Below the pieces are notes generated by a model. It made no database searches, had not been told where the DNA came from, and saw only the letters and a program-made list of their open reading frames with translations. DNA of 64,000 bases from Rhodamnia argentea (Eukaryota > Streptophyta > Magnoliopsida > Myrtales > Myrtaceae): the NCBI RefSeq assembly GCF_020921035.1, contig NC_063160.1:17883095-17947094 (forward strand), in the 5' to 3' direction. The position numbers and the translations under genes are program-made. Positions within the stretch are counted from its first letter, which is position 1, and each line of letters starts with the position of its first letter. Shown here one piece after another: positions 25,801-36,572 of this stretch.

Positions 25801-28800
25801 GAGCATTACCTTGGAACTATGAAATCACATGCCAGATAAACACAAAATCAAAGTATAGATCAAATGTCAAAACCAGCTAATAAAGAGAGCCAGCTGAAAA
25901 ATATTGAGGTCCAAAAGATAGCGTAGCACAAAACATAATCAAACATGAGCTGTGATACTTATGGGATACCCTGGCCACATGCAGCAAGGAACAATTGACA
26001 TGATGAAAGAATCCGAAGTTAAAGCAAAACATAGGTCTACAAAATCATCCCCTAAAAGTGCAATCCAGAATTTCAAGCTTTTGCAATTGTAAAATCTAAA
26101 TAGCAGGTCCAGGTGCTCAACGGAACTTCTTAAAGTGTAGTCGAGTTGTCCACCACTTAAAACGGGCAGTCATATTTAGCTTATACAGCTCAAGGGTCTG
26201 GAGGGGTGGGAACACGGAAGACTGCTGGAGGATCTTTGAAGAGTAGAGTCGCCAAATCATAGTATTGATTGATGTTAAGCATAGAATCTTAACGCGATGA
26301 GAATTGTGAATCCTTCAATTTCTCATCACCCAAAAACCCGATATGAATGCCTAAGATCCCATTAAATCAAGGCACACATAACTACCCTAATTCAGAATTT
26401 TATAAGTCTGAGTAACCTACTCTCCCTACAATGGCTGTACATCTAAATGCCAGCTAATAGAGGTCAAAACTGCCTCATTTTTTCACCATCATCAGAATTG
26501 CCCATTCAAAAGCAACAATGTGTAAATGAGAGCTAATTGTGTGAACAAATATATTAGTAAAAACCGATAACATTTGTAGTCCACTCACCCACAATTTCCA
26601 GAAACTTCCAACAATTTGCTTCACAAGTCTCCATATGAATGAGAGACGTCTGTACCATTTCCTGCCGAAGTGAGCAATAGCAGCTTTAAATGTTTCTTTG
26701 GCGGATAAAGGAAAGCTATACCGAGACTCTACTTTATCAGTTCTGCCAATTGCTTCATCATCTGCTGACTTAGAATTCTGGCCACTAGGAAAAGTTTCCG
26801 CTTGATGGTCAGATAGTTCATTGTCAGTCTTCCAAAACTTTAAGACTAGGTTGCCCCTTTTAACACCTGAGACAATCCAATTTAACCAATACTTAGCAGC
26901 CAGAAGTGTCAATCCCTTTCCATCTACATTCTGAACTTCAACTTCGCCCTCCGCATGTTCAGAATCAGGAAGACCTCTCCTGTCCAATGCAGTCTCATTT
27001 TGTGACCACAAGCCTACACTGGTTATCTACAAAAATAAGTTAAACATCACTGAATGATCACACTTCATATTTGGCAAAGGGGGAAAAAATTTTGAGCCAC
27101 CAAATTTTAAAAATATAAAAAGAGGTCTGCAAAAGTATCATCTTATATCACAACACAAGTCATTGACTCGAGTTCAGTACGTGATAGGATATCACACAAC
27201 CAGTAACAAAACAACTTCTAAATATAACATATGTCCATAACTCTAAAATTAGCTACCAATTGCCATGCACTCCATTTATCATCTCTCCATTCATTTCACT
27301 GTCCCAAATTATCAAGGCATCAAGTTTGCCTGTTCCCACAACCCCTACTAGTATTTCCAAGTTAACAGCAGCTCCTCTACTTTCATATCTTCGATCATGC
27401 CTTAGGTATGCGACATCACTGGCAGCTATTACACGTCTGCATATTAAAACTGATCATTTACTGATGCAATTACATAAAACGGAAATACAAGGTATGCGAC
27501 ATCACTGGCAATCATTACATGTCTCCCTATTGAAACTGATCATTTACTGATGCAACTACATAAAACGGAAATACACGCTAAAATTGACGACTTGTTAAGG
27601 CAACCCAATAAAGAAAAAAAAATAAAGCAGACAAGCACTAATAGAGAATTTGGCACTTGACCCAAAATATGTGTAGACATTGTATGATTGTGAAGATTCC
27701 CAAAAGAAAATGTTCATTATGTCAAGCAAAATCAAACTACTATTAGGTCAGCACAACACAAAATACGAACTCTTCCCATCACCACAAACCTCAATAATTA
27801 CTCGTCAGGCTCCAAGTATCTATTGACTGGATCGCAAATGAGAAGGCATAAGGAAAAAATAGCAACACACAAAAGCAGAAAACAAAGCACAGAAAGGGAT
27901 AAAGAGTGGGAAGTTAACTAAGAGGACAAGGAAAAGACACAATTAAAAAGAAGGGAAGAAAATAGAGACAAGCGAGCAAAAATAGAGTCACATTGGAATG
28001 AACAACAAAATGATCGCATACCTTGATATGAAAGAGTTGAGCATCTGCTGTTTCGACTCCTGCGAACTCACTAGAACAGCCAGGCTGATAACAAGAACTA
28101 AATTTCAGTCTTATATCACAATAGCCAAAGTGCAAAAACACTAAAAAAGCAGAGATAAGCATATCTTAAATTATCTAAAACGTAAGGTTGTGTTTGCTAT
28201 TTATTTAATTGATTGAGAGACGAAACACAGGATGCAATAGAAAGAATACCACCAACTGAACAAAACAAGTGACAAATCAAAGCACACGCTTGAGAGAGAG
28301 AGAGAAGTACAGACACCTCCTGTTTGTTCCAACATTTGACCTCGCTAGATGAAAAATATGGATTTGATTTTGATTCACTTCCCAGCGATAATCATCACTC
28401 AGCACAAAGCAACGACCTTAACACATACTGGCATTAAACTTGATGTTTCTTAGGCAACCAAAAAAGCAAAATTATTCATGAATTTGAAGCACGAAATAGT
28501 TAAAATGGCAAGCACACGACCTGCATAACCTAAGGCTACACTTCAACAGATCATCACCCCACACGGAATAAGATATGTATGACTATCCGAATCAATTTGC
28601 CCGCCCACAACAGGAGAGTGTAAAATAACCCCAAAGGCCCAATTTTGTGTCAAACCCGCACGACTTAACCCTTAATCTCACCAAATCATCGCACTGCAAA
28701 CACTGGGGAGAGTAACCTAAAGAACCGCAACACGATTAACTGATGTGGCCCGGCTAAACCGACTTCGGAAACAGAACATGACCCTATTCATCAAGTCATC

Positions 28801-29051
28801 CAGCGAACAAAACCCAAATACAGGCTAGGCTAGGCTAGGCTAGGCTAGACTCGCAAAGAAAGAACTCAGAACAAGCGCGAGCGACAATCGAGGGTTACCT
28901 GCTGAACGTAATTGGCGTGCATGACGACGAGGATGCAGAAGAGAGTGACGGCAATGAAGAGGTAGACATACTCCAAAGCAGCTCTGAGTCGAGGCGTCAG
29001 AACCTGCGAGAACCGCTCCTGGACCCGAATAAACGTCTGCTCCGGATCCAT
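17735..29051 (-). CDS. Membralin (TMEM259-like ER membrane protein)
   Basis: Membralin is a multi-pass ER membrane protein linked to ER-associated degradation. I assembled 14 exons: 29051-28899, 28084-28022, 27026-26589, 25696-25615, 23818-23757, 23602-23508, 22889-22810, 21811-21731, 20525-20409, 20117-20032, 19926-19820, 18756-18665, 18564-18488, 18199-17735. All junctions keep phase, giving 665 aa. The N-terminus (MDPEQTFIRVQERF, then LTPRLRAALEY and a first membrane segment), PGCSSEFAGVE, RTPISMKFFPRFFLLYF and LILYFWNRFEVPALQRF match plant membralin. The luminal part lies around exons 3-8, and the late exons hold a cluster of membrane segments. The last exon is a polar tail rich in Gln, Asn and Gly. 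Introns are long; the one between exons 4 and 5 holds a transposon-like insert. The donor of exon 11 lies in a CT microsatellite. No coding defect is seen. Confidence 0.93.
19791..19818. repeat. (GA)14 microsatellite covering the exon 11 splice donor of membralin
   Basis: The plus strand has 14 GA units ending one base before the exon boundary. On the gene's strand the donor therefore reads AAG|GTCTCTCTCT, so the T of the invariant GT is part of the repeat. The donor deviates from the usual GTAAGT or GTATGT. Confidence 0.8.
21248..21269. repeat. GA microsatellite in membralin intron 8
   Basis: A short uninterrupted GA run lies in the intron between exons 8 and 9. It is far from the splice sites. 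Confidence 0.7.
23117..23208. repeat. 46-bp tandem duplication in membralin intron 6
   Basis: Two adjacent copies both begin 'catttctaattaaacaag' and include 'cacccgtgaccttatatat'. They are nearly identical, so the duplication is recent. Confidence 0.8.
24017..25169. mobile_element. Non-autonomous DNA-transposon-like insert in membralin intron 4
   Basis: The insert is about 1.15 kb and flanked by the same six bases, 'tctaag', at 24011-24016 and 25170-25175, a likely target-site duplication. The ends are imperfect inverted repeats: CCAACGTTTGGT on the left and, read inward, CTACGTTGGGTC on the right. Both ends are followed by clusters of 'ggataggat' on one strand and its complement on the other. 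No transposase is seen. The interior carries a TIR-domain gene fragment, listed separately. The superfamily is undecided. Confidence 0.65.
24534..24760 (+). pseudogene. Fragment of a TIR domain from a TIR-NLR resistance gene
   Basis: The plus strand encodes WKYNVFVSFRGKDIRK, then HALGIYY, in one frame. This is the start of a plant TIR domain (usual form DVFVSFRGEDTRK). The match then continues in other frames: RDNDKVETEILSSPS, and later VEILECNKRFKDH, which resembles the 'ILECKK' block of TIR domains. At least two frameshifts break it, and there is no NB-ARC or LRR part. It lies inside the transposon-like insert and on the strand opposite to membralin, so it is best read as a captured, decayed gene piece. 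Confidence 0.7.
27405..27576. repeat. 86-bp tandem duplication in membralin intron 2
   Basis: Two adjacent 86-base copies both begin 'ggtatgcgacatcactggca' and end 'aaaacggaaataca'. They differ at several positions. Confidence 0.85.
28823..28848. repeat. (GGCTA)5 microsatellite in membralin intron 1
   Basis: Five tandem GGCTA units lie about 50 bases downstream of the exon 1 donor on the gene's strand. Confidence 0.85.
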
Positions 29052-29545
29052 TCCCTCTACGCGATCATGCCTATCTCCTCCGTTCCTCTCTTCAGTCGAT
29101 TCTCTCTCGGCTCGCTCAGGGGAAAGTTCGAATCCGAGGATAAAACTGGGGTGTCTGTTGATATTTCACGATCGTTTTTCCCTTTTTTCCCTTTTTTTTT
29201 TATTTTCTTTGCGCTTGGGCTTTGACCGTTCTCTCTTCCGGACCTGCGCGCACGTTAAACATATGACCCGTTGATTGTTCAGCCCGCCGTTGATTGCCCC
29301 GCCTCAACTGAAGAAAGGATAATCGAAGAAATCGCTTTTTCGTTTCACAAAAGCAAGAGCACTATAATCACAATAATAATCACATATCAAAATAATTATA
29401 ATAGTAATCATAATAAAGATGATGATAATGCACAAGGTTTTCTCATTATCATTCTGTGAATTATAAGTTCGCTTATGGCTGTCGTTTTAAAATGTGTATT
29501 TATTTTCTACTTCTTTTTTGTCGAAATATTTGTTTTCAGCTTTAA

Positions 29546-30127
29546 GGCTCCGTTTGTTTCACAAAAATAATTCTCAGAAAAATATTTTTTGAATTTTTCG
29601 ACGTTTGGTTCACAAAAAATAAGCTACTTAAGAAAAACATTTTCCATTCATGGAAAAAAAAAAACTCCTTCAAAAGTAAAGAAAATATTTTCCTCAGCTT
29701 TCTTTCCTCCTCTCTTTCATATTTTCTTTATTTTTAATTATTTTTTACTTTATTTTCATCTTTTATTTGTTTTTTGAAAAAAAATTCTCTCTTTTTTTAA
29801 TTTTTTTTCCTTTCTTTTTCTCCCCTTCTTCTTTGGCTGGACCGACCTGAGCAGAAGGTGGGAAAAAGTTAAAAAAAAGTAAAATATAAAAAATAATTAA
29901 AAATTAGATCTTTTAATAAAGAAAAGATAAAATAAAAAATATTAAAATGAGGGCACGGAGGAAAATTAAATCAAATCAAATTTTCCACACCAAACATCGA
30001 AGAATATTTTCTAATGCATTTTCAGATTTTAGGCAAACGTTGAAAAATATCAGTAATTTTTCTGAAAAATGACAAGTTAAAAAATATTTTCCAAAAATGG
30101 CTTATTTTTCAAGAAACAAATAGAGCC
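29546..30127. mobile_element. Tourist-like MITE (PIF/Harbinger type), long copy
   Basis: The element is about 582 bases. It starts GGCTCCGTTTGTTTC and ends, read inward on the other strand, GGCTCTATTTGTTTC (13 of 15 identical). It is flanked by TAA on both sides (29543-29545 and 30128-30130), the TWA target duplication of PIF/Harbinger MITEs. The interior is AT-rich and non-coding. Confidence 0.75.
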
Positions 30128-31609
30128 TAAGTGATTCATGCTCTCCGAAGCAAATTCATCAATCCTAAAGAGATGCTTTGGATATTGAGTGTAAGATATG
30201 GTGTTCTATGTTCTACGATTTTGTTATCCTTCCAACCATATACCAATTTCAGTCGAAGTGTCCTAGCATTATCACTTCGGCGGTGAAGCTAGCTTTTAAA
30301 TTTGAAAGTTGCATAATAAAATGTTTTTTTTTTTTTTTTGTCGGAGCATAACAAAAAGGTCGATCAAAGCATTGTTGATCAAATATTCATGAGATTTTAT
30401 TTTTTTTTGTCGAAGTCATGAGAACTTCAACCCGCGTGCTAAGCATACATGTTCAGTATTTGTTTTCTAGGATAATGACAATATTTTTCGATTTCCGGCC
30501 AAAATTTGCAAATAAACTGGAAACTATTATTCATCACTAAAAAGGAAAATTTGATTTTATTTTCTCAAAAAGACATGCACAAATCGTGTGGTATAAGGGC
30601 TGCATATGTTCAAGTAGTAAATTATTTGTGTATTTTTCCTCCTGTCGAAAGTCCTTATAATTCATTAATTCATCTAACCAAGTCTTTGAACTTTTAATCG
30701 AATGCACCCCAATTCTTGATTTGGTTTATTGAGCTGACATGCTTGGTAGAACCAGCAAGAGTTTTAATGTGGAACAATTAAGTGCAACATTTATGTTGAG
30801 AAATCTGATTGCTCAATTCATCTAATACTTTAAGCTTTATAAACAGTTGGCATGGATCGCACAAATTTTCACATGATATCGGAGCAGAAAATTTCGATTT
30901 CAAATCTTTTCAGGCTTTATCTGCCTTCACAATTAAATGTTTTCACGTTTAGTACTAAGTGAAAAGATCGGACTAAGCGTGAATCCATTAACAATAAGCA
31001 AAGGCAGTTAAAGGAAAAAAAAATTTGACATCAGACTTTTGTTGGCTTCGACTGATAATATTGATTTCAAGTATCTGTATTTGGGGTCAGAGGGACTTCG
31101 TTGGAAATGTCATAAAATGCAAGTTCAATAACTTGATTAGAAAAGTTAAAAGTGGAATAACTTGAGGTGAAATTCTCGTCGGGTTTGGTTTTTATATAAT
31201 AAATATTAAGTCAATTTATCGCCTAAGTGGGGAACATTCATAAGCTGACGGGTGGAGGCATATTTGGGTTGAATCAAGTTTAATATTGGGATGACATTCT
31301 TCGGATTATGATTTTTTTTTTTTTGTAACGACATGATTTCGTTACTAGTAAATCTCAAATACAAACCCGCTAGTAGTAATTACAAGTTCGATAAAGATAG
31401 TTGCTCTATTTAAATCGGAGACATGATGCGATCTTACAATGTTCGAAGGGAGAAAATAACGAGAGTCCGATGCAAGTAATTAACTTCCAACTTGGCCAAT
31501 CGATCCGCACACTCATTCGCTTCTCCGAATACACGCGGCATCCTTCATTAAGAGACTGCATTCATCAACTAGCATGTATTAGTTTCTATCAATATCCGAT
31601 ATCGGTGAC

Positions 31610-31910
31610 CGGCCTCGAGCTTAGGGACTGACCCTGGTTCGAGCAACGAGGACTAGGCCTTGGCCTTGGGGGACCCCGGCTCGGCCATCGAGATCTTCAA
31701 GCCCAAGTGCGGGAGACGGGGATTCTCGAGCCAATCGCGAGGAACTCGGGCTTAGCCTCAGCAAACTCGGGCTTGAGCGCCGATGGCTTGGGCATGGGAG
31801 CCAAGTACTAAACCACGGCCGACCGGGAATACGGATTGGGCATTAGGACTCAACGCCTGTGGCTGAGTCCTTGGTGGCCAGGCCTGGTTCTACAAAGGCT
31901 AACTTCGGTC
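31610..31910. repeat. GC-rich island in AT-rich intergenic DNA
   Basis: The base composition changes abruptly. Short phrases recur imperfectly, such as 'aactcgggctt', 'ctcggcc' and 'gcttggg'. There is no long reading frame that I recognise. It is probably a fragment of a repeat or a decayed retroelement. Confidence 0.4.
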
Positions 31911-32089
31911 TCTTAAGGTGGTGCGGACCTAAGCACTTTCCTATTCCTTCTATGTCGTAGGTTTAAAACTAAAAAAATATTTGTTACTTTCCTGATGCTT
32001 CTATTCGGAATTGTCTTAGGTCTAATTCCTATTACTTTAGCTGGATTATTAGGACAAGAAATCGTTTTCTTCAGCTCAAGCATAAACTT

Positions 32090-33630
32090 TCCATCGACTA
32101 TGAAAGATTCTCCGTCAACTTATTTTCCTAAACTTTCCAAACATTGAAAATTAAATGAACAATAAAATTTCTGTAACTTTTCCCCAATTAACTTATTGAT
32201 TAATATTGCATCATCAACTCCTATTCAAGTTAGCTATCAATATTTATTTAGTTTTTTTATTTTTAGCTTACGAATTTCTCTTATATCTAACAAAAAACCA
32301 CTCTTATATTTCTTCAACTTTTTATTTATCTTTCTTAGTAACCCTTAAATTTATCAATTATTATATGAATCGACCAACTGATTTTCACATGATTTATTAA
32401 GTTTTCTCTAATTAAGTTACTAAGTGTGGGTTATCAACTCTCATTTGACTTTCTTACTGACATACATTTGTTTTTGATTTAATTTACCAACTTTCTGTTG
32501 AGTTAGTGACCCATGTATGTCATAATCAACTTCTCCTAAATCTAATATACAAACAATTCGACAGACTTATGTCGAACATTTGGATGTTTTGGACTCTACT
32601 CACAAATAACAATGACATGTTTACATTTTAAAATGAGCAATGTTATGTACGTTAAAAATTGACATATACAGATTCTTATGATAAGTTTGTAAAAAAATTG
32701 GGCCAGCTCATTTTTAATGTCTATCAATTTGTAAATTGATTTCATAAGATCCATTGAAAAAGAGAGTTTTTCAACTTTTGTTTAACTTTCATAGTAGCGG
32801 CTTAAATTTACGACCTATTACATTAAATTACCAACCCACTTTATACTTGATAAAGGAACCCTTTCGAAAAAGTAATCCAGTAGAAAGTAACCCAGTAAAA
32901 AAGTTAGTAAGTAACAAAAGACTAGTAATAAGATATGATTACTCCTAACTGATTGATAAAAAATCATTTAAAATTAGAGTTAGTAATTTCATATAAAAAT
33001 GGGTAAATTGAAGGGGGGGGTAATCAAGAACAGCAGACAAGTGTTAGTACAAAATAAGGAAAGTCGGTAATTAGTTAAAAGTAATATAAACTTGGTATGT
33101 CATTTGGATGAGGCTTCATAACCTAAAACTAATTGGTAACTCTGAGAAAAGTTGATATGTCACTCTAATAAGACTGGTAATTACTAAAAGCGTCAACAAC
33201 TATAAGGCGTTGCTGAGAAATGAAAATCAAAATTTGTAAGTGTTAAGAAAAGTCGGCAAATTGAATGTCAGTAAGTAACTTAAATGAGAGTTAACAATTA
33301 AATACCATAAGGTAATTTGATGGGGCAAAAACTAGCTAGGCACGTTAATTTGGATTCGCAATCTCTAAAATAAATTAGTAAATGTAAGAAATTAATAATC
33401 AAAGCAAATAAAAATTGGTAACTCCAAATAAAAAGAATTAAGCGTTGATAAGTAATTCAAATGAGAGTCAGTATCCTAAAATTAGTTGGTAATTTACTCT
33501 GACAAAAGTTGATAAATCACTCCAACAATGTTTATTGTGTATCTCGAAGCATTAATAAGTTCTGCATAATGAAAGTTACTAATCTTGGTAATTTACAAAC
33601 CATCAAATGGTTTTTTCACACTTATGAATA
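32090..33630. repeat. Fold-back repeat with 'ttaccaact'-type sub-repeats
   Basis: The left arm, about 32090-32560, carries phrases like 'gttatcaactctcatttg' and 'aagttactaa'. The right arm, about 32870-33630, carries their reverse complements, for example 'aaatgagagttaacaatt', 'agttggtaattt' and 'gttgataaatcactc'. The arms are degenerate arrays of about 40-60-base units. A related one-armed copy lies at 42340-43110. Confidence 0.6.
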
Positions 33631-34715
33631 CTTGTTGAGATTTATCAGGTCGAAACAAGTTCATATTCTTTGGGGATAGAACAATAATATTCAGGGGTGG
33701 CAAAACTCAATCTTTTTTGCGCCCAACATGGCAACTTTAAACGACAATCTAATACGCTTATTGCGACAAGGCCGACCGATCTCATCCTTCTCAAAGTCAC
33801 TATTATCGGGTTTGCTCTTGTCTCGAAGAGCCTCGGACATGCATCGGCATGCATGCGGGGAGAACCATGGATGGGAGATGTTAGCGAAAACCTGGAATCT
33901 GAAAGCTATACCTGTTGAGGGTCGATGAGGGCATGAACGTAGGAAGGGTATTATATGGATATGGCGGTGTGTTTGGACAGGGGGGTAGACAGCGGGAAGA
34001 AGATGCTCGTCCTGGTGCATATCAATGGCGACTGTACTGCTCTACGAAGCTCTCCCTGGTTACATTGTACTGCAAAAGGCATTCTATATTCGTATGTTGG
34101 TTTCTTTATAGTTGCCTTGATCCATTGACTTTGCCAAGTTTTTGAAGTTCATGGCGTCCTCCTTTGGAAGGAAGACAAATAGGAGGTATCATCTCTCTCT
34201 CTCTCTTCTAGAATCTGTTCTTTAACGTATGTGCGCGCCGTAGATTTTACTTGATATGTCTCTCATCTGAATCAGATTTCAAGAAGCAGTGTGAACTGGT
34301 GGACGAATGTTTGCGATTGCTTAGCATAGTTTGATAGACACATTAGCCTTCTCGTCACTGTGATTTTGCGAACCCATGTTATACTTTCTTTATTATTCAA
34401 GAAAGATGCTTCTAAACTAGGTTTTCCAGTTCTCCCATTTCTTCTCCGTTATTGTTGTTATTATTTCTCTGCACCCAATTGCAGCTCCAGCTAGGGTTCA
34501 CCTTCATTCTTGACCTTGGAGACTGGATCCCTATATCTGGTCCCCAACAACCCCCCCAAAATGATGCAACTTGCTCTTGTACTGCAGCAATATTCAGTGA
34601 TGTTCCTTGTGGAACCTCCTGAAAGTACAATCCAAAACCTTTCTTCTAATTTCCTTCTCAAGGGATTTCATCTACTGGGTATCTCTATCTGGCTAGCTAC
34701 AACTCAGCTTCATAT

Positions 34716-36572
34716 ATGTCTCTTCCTCCTGAAGACCCCAACAACCGTACTCCTATAGAATCTGGGAGCTGCCCAAATCTTACCCTAGAATCACTTGATG
34801 ATTTATGGCTGCTAATTCTACAAGAAACCTCGACCGGCAACAATGAGGGTCCCAGTGGAAGTGTCTTTCTTGAGCAGCAAGACCAATATTTAGCACGGAC
34901 CGATCAATACCCGAGCTTTCCCGAACGTGACATCTTATTGCACCCACCAGAAATTCCTGGTGGCGCTTTGCAGAAGATTACAATCCCCGGAGAATGCAGC
35001 ACATCATCATCTTTAGCAGCTGATACTGTAGAAGGAAACAATGACACGAACGTCGAGTTACTGCTTGAGTTGGCCAAGTCAAGAGAACTAGGAGTGGCCA
35101 GAAGCAGCAAATCAGTGATGAGCTCTGAAATGACTGAAATGACAATCGGGATGATCAGAGAGAATAAGAAGGAAGAGCACAATGCCAAGGAGAGCATGAG
35201 GAGGAAGAATCTCAATGCCTGCTACTGGACACTAGCTGATTTGCTCCCTCATTCTCCTTCATCCAAGGTTTCCTCCTGTAACTCCTCGTTACTCTAATTA
35301 TTCTCTCTCGCTTTTTTTTTTTTTTCGGGCTCCTAGCTTAGAGCCAATTGACCCGTCTCCCTCACTACAGAGTCAAGATCGAACTCCCGACCTCCATCTT
35401 AGTCTTCTCATTTGAGAGGAGCAGCCGTTGCAGGAAATATGGAAAATGAGATTTAATGTAGGGATCATTCATTACATCTTATTCTTATTTTCTTGAGTGC
35501 GAATCAAGCAAAAGAAAGGGAGAAAAAAACATCTACTCTTGATGATGCAGAAAATATGGAAAATGAGATTTAATGTGGGGATCATTCATTACATGGATTT
35601 CTGATGAATATGTTGCTTCCCTAGCAATTTTTGGAAGACTGTTCTCGCAGCAAGAAAATCTTTTAGCACTCTCACAGTTATGACTTCACTGATTTTACCA
35701 TCTTACTATGAATTAACAATGCTTATATACAATTGGAGAAGATACGGGGTGCGCCGGCTATAATTGATGGGGTACTTGAGTACATTCCAGAGATCGAGAA
35801 GGAAATCACGGAGCTAACCTCCAGAAGGAAATATGTTATCCGCGATTGATCAAAACAAGCAATTAGTTACCGAGGATACCTCTCACACAACGCCGGAAAG
35901 TAACAATGGGCGTCTGACTATTTCAGTGCATGAAATTACTAAAGGTGAACTCATCCTTCAGATATGTATGAAGAGGGACTGGCAAAATCCCCGTGTTTTC
36001 CAGTCTTTTGTGGAATTTAGAAGCCAAAGGCATTAGCATTTTGGATGCCTCCACTGTTGAAGTTCCGCATGATCGAGTCTGCTTCCATTTGAACATCCAG
36101 GTATATGCTAACTGGATAATTTCTTTCTCCGTTTGCTTGTTCTTTTCTCTTCGAAGATCAGTATGTGTTCTAGGACGAAAATGCAAATGCTATAACCCTA
36201 AGAAATGGACTCTTACTGGATTTTTCTTTCTGAGCAATACATATTAGTTTATCAAGTCAAAGCAGCCAGCATACTTCTTTTCTCTTCGAAGATCAGTATG
36301 TGTTCTAGGACGAAAATGCAAATGCTATAACCCCAAGAAATGGACTCTTACTGGATTTTTCTTTCTGAGCAATACATATTAGTTTATCAAGTCAAAGCAG
36401 CCAGCATACTCGCACTTAATAATCCTGTTCAGTCTATATCTGCAAATGTGTATATTCATAGAATTAACTGCCAGTTCCTAGAAAAATTCCATTGTTTTGA
36501 TTTTCTCTTTTCTCTGTACAGATGAATGCAAGTTCATATGGATCTGATTATATCCCAATGTTCAAAGACTAG
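34716..36572 (+). CDS. bHLH transcription factor (subgroup Ib-like), frame broken twice
   Basis: There are three exons, 34716-35267, about 35739-36100 and 36522-36572. Exon 1 (184 codons) ends with the basic region and first helix, HNAKESMRRKNLNACY. Exon 2 supplies the second helix, DGVLEYIPEIEKEI. The order and the C-terminal part (LTISVHEI, LILQICMK, HDRVCFHLNIQ) resemble the iron-deficiency bHLH38/39/100/101 (ORG2/ORG3) group of DNA-binding regulators. Exon 2 changes frame near 35828-35833 (AAA run; a TGA follows if not corrected) and again near 35991-35995 (CCCC run). With both repaired, about 320 residues and all phases fit. It is therefore a recent pseudogene, or an intact gene with two homopolymer errors. 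The start ATG is the first Met of the long frame; an upstream exon is possible. Confidence 0.72.
35430..35596. repeat. 46-bp direct repeat pair in bHLH intron 1
   Basis: A block including 'atatggaaaatgagattta' and 'gatcattcattacat' occurs at about 35437 and again at about 35553, with one difference. The copies are separated by about 70 bases. Confidence 0.75.
36140..36409. repeat. 135-bp tandem duplication in bHLH intron 2
   Basis: Copy one is 36140-36274 and copy two is 36275-36409. They appear to differ at a single base (ccctaag versus ccccaag), so this is a very recent duplication. Confidence 0.93.

Larger units (their letters stand above)
29230..34715. other. Intergenic, repeat-rich
   Basis: This lies between the 5' ends of the divergent membralin and bHLH genes, so both promoters are here. 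It holds a Tourist-like MITE (29546-30127), a GC-rich island (31610-31910) and a fold-back repeat (32090-33630). The segment 30130-31600 is AT-rich with several T-runs followed by 'gtcg' and no visible gene. The segment 33640-34700 is the putative bHLH promoter and contains a CATGCATG-type (RY-like) cluster near 33838-33857. I found no credible exon. Confidence 0.55.
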
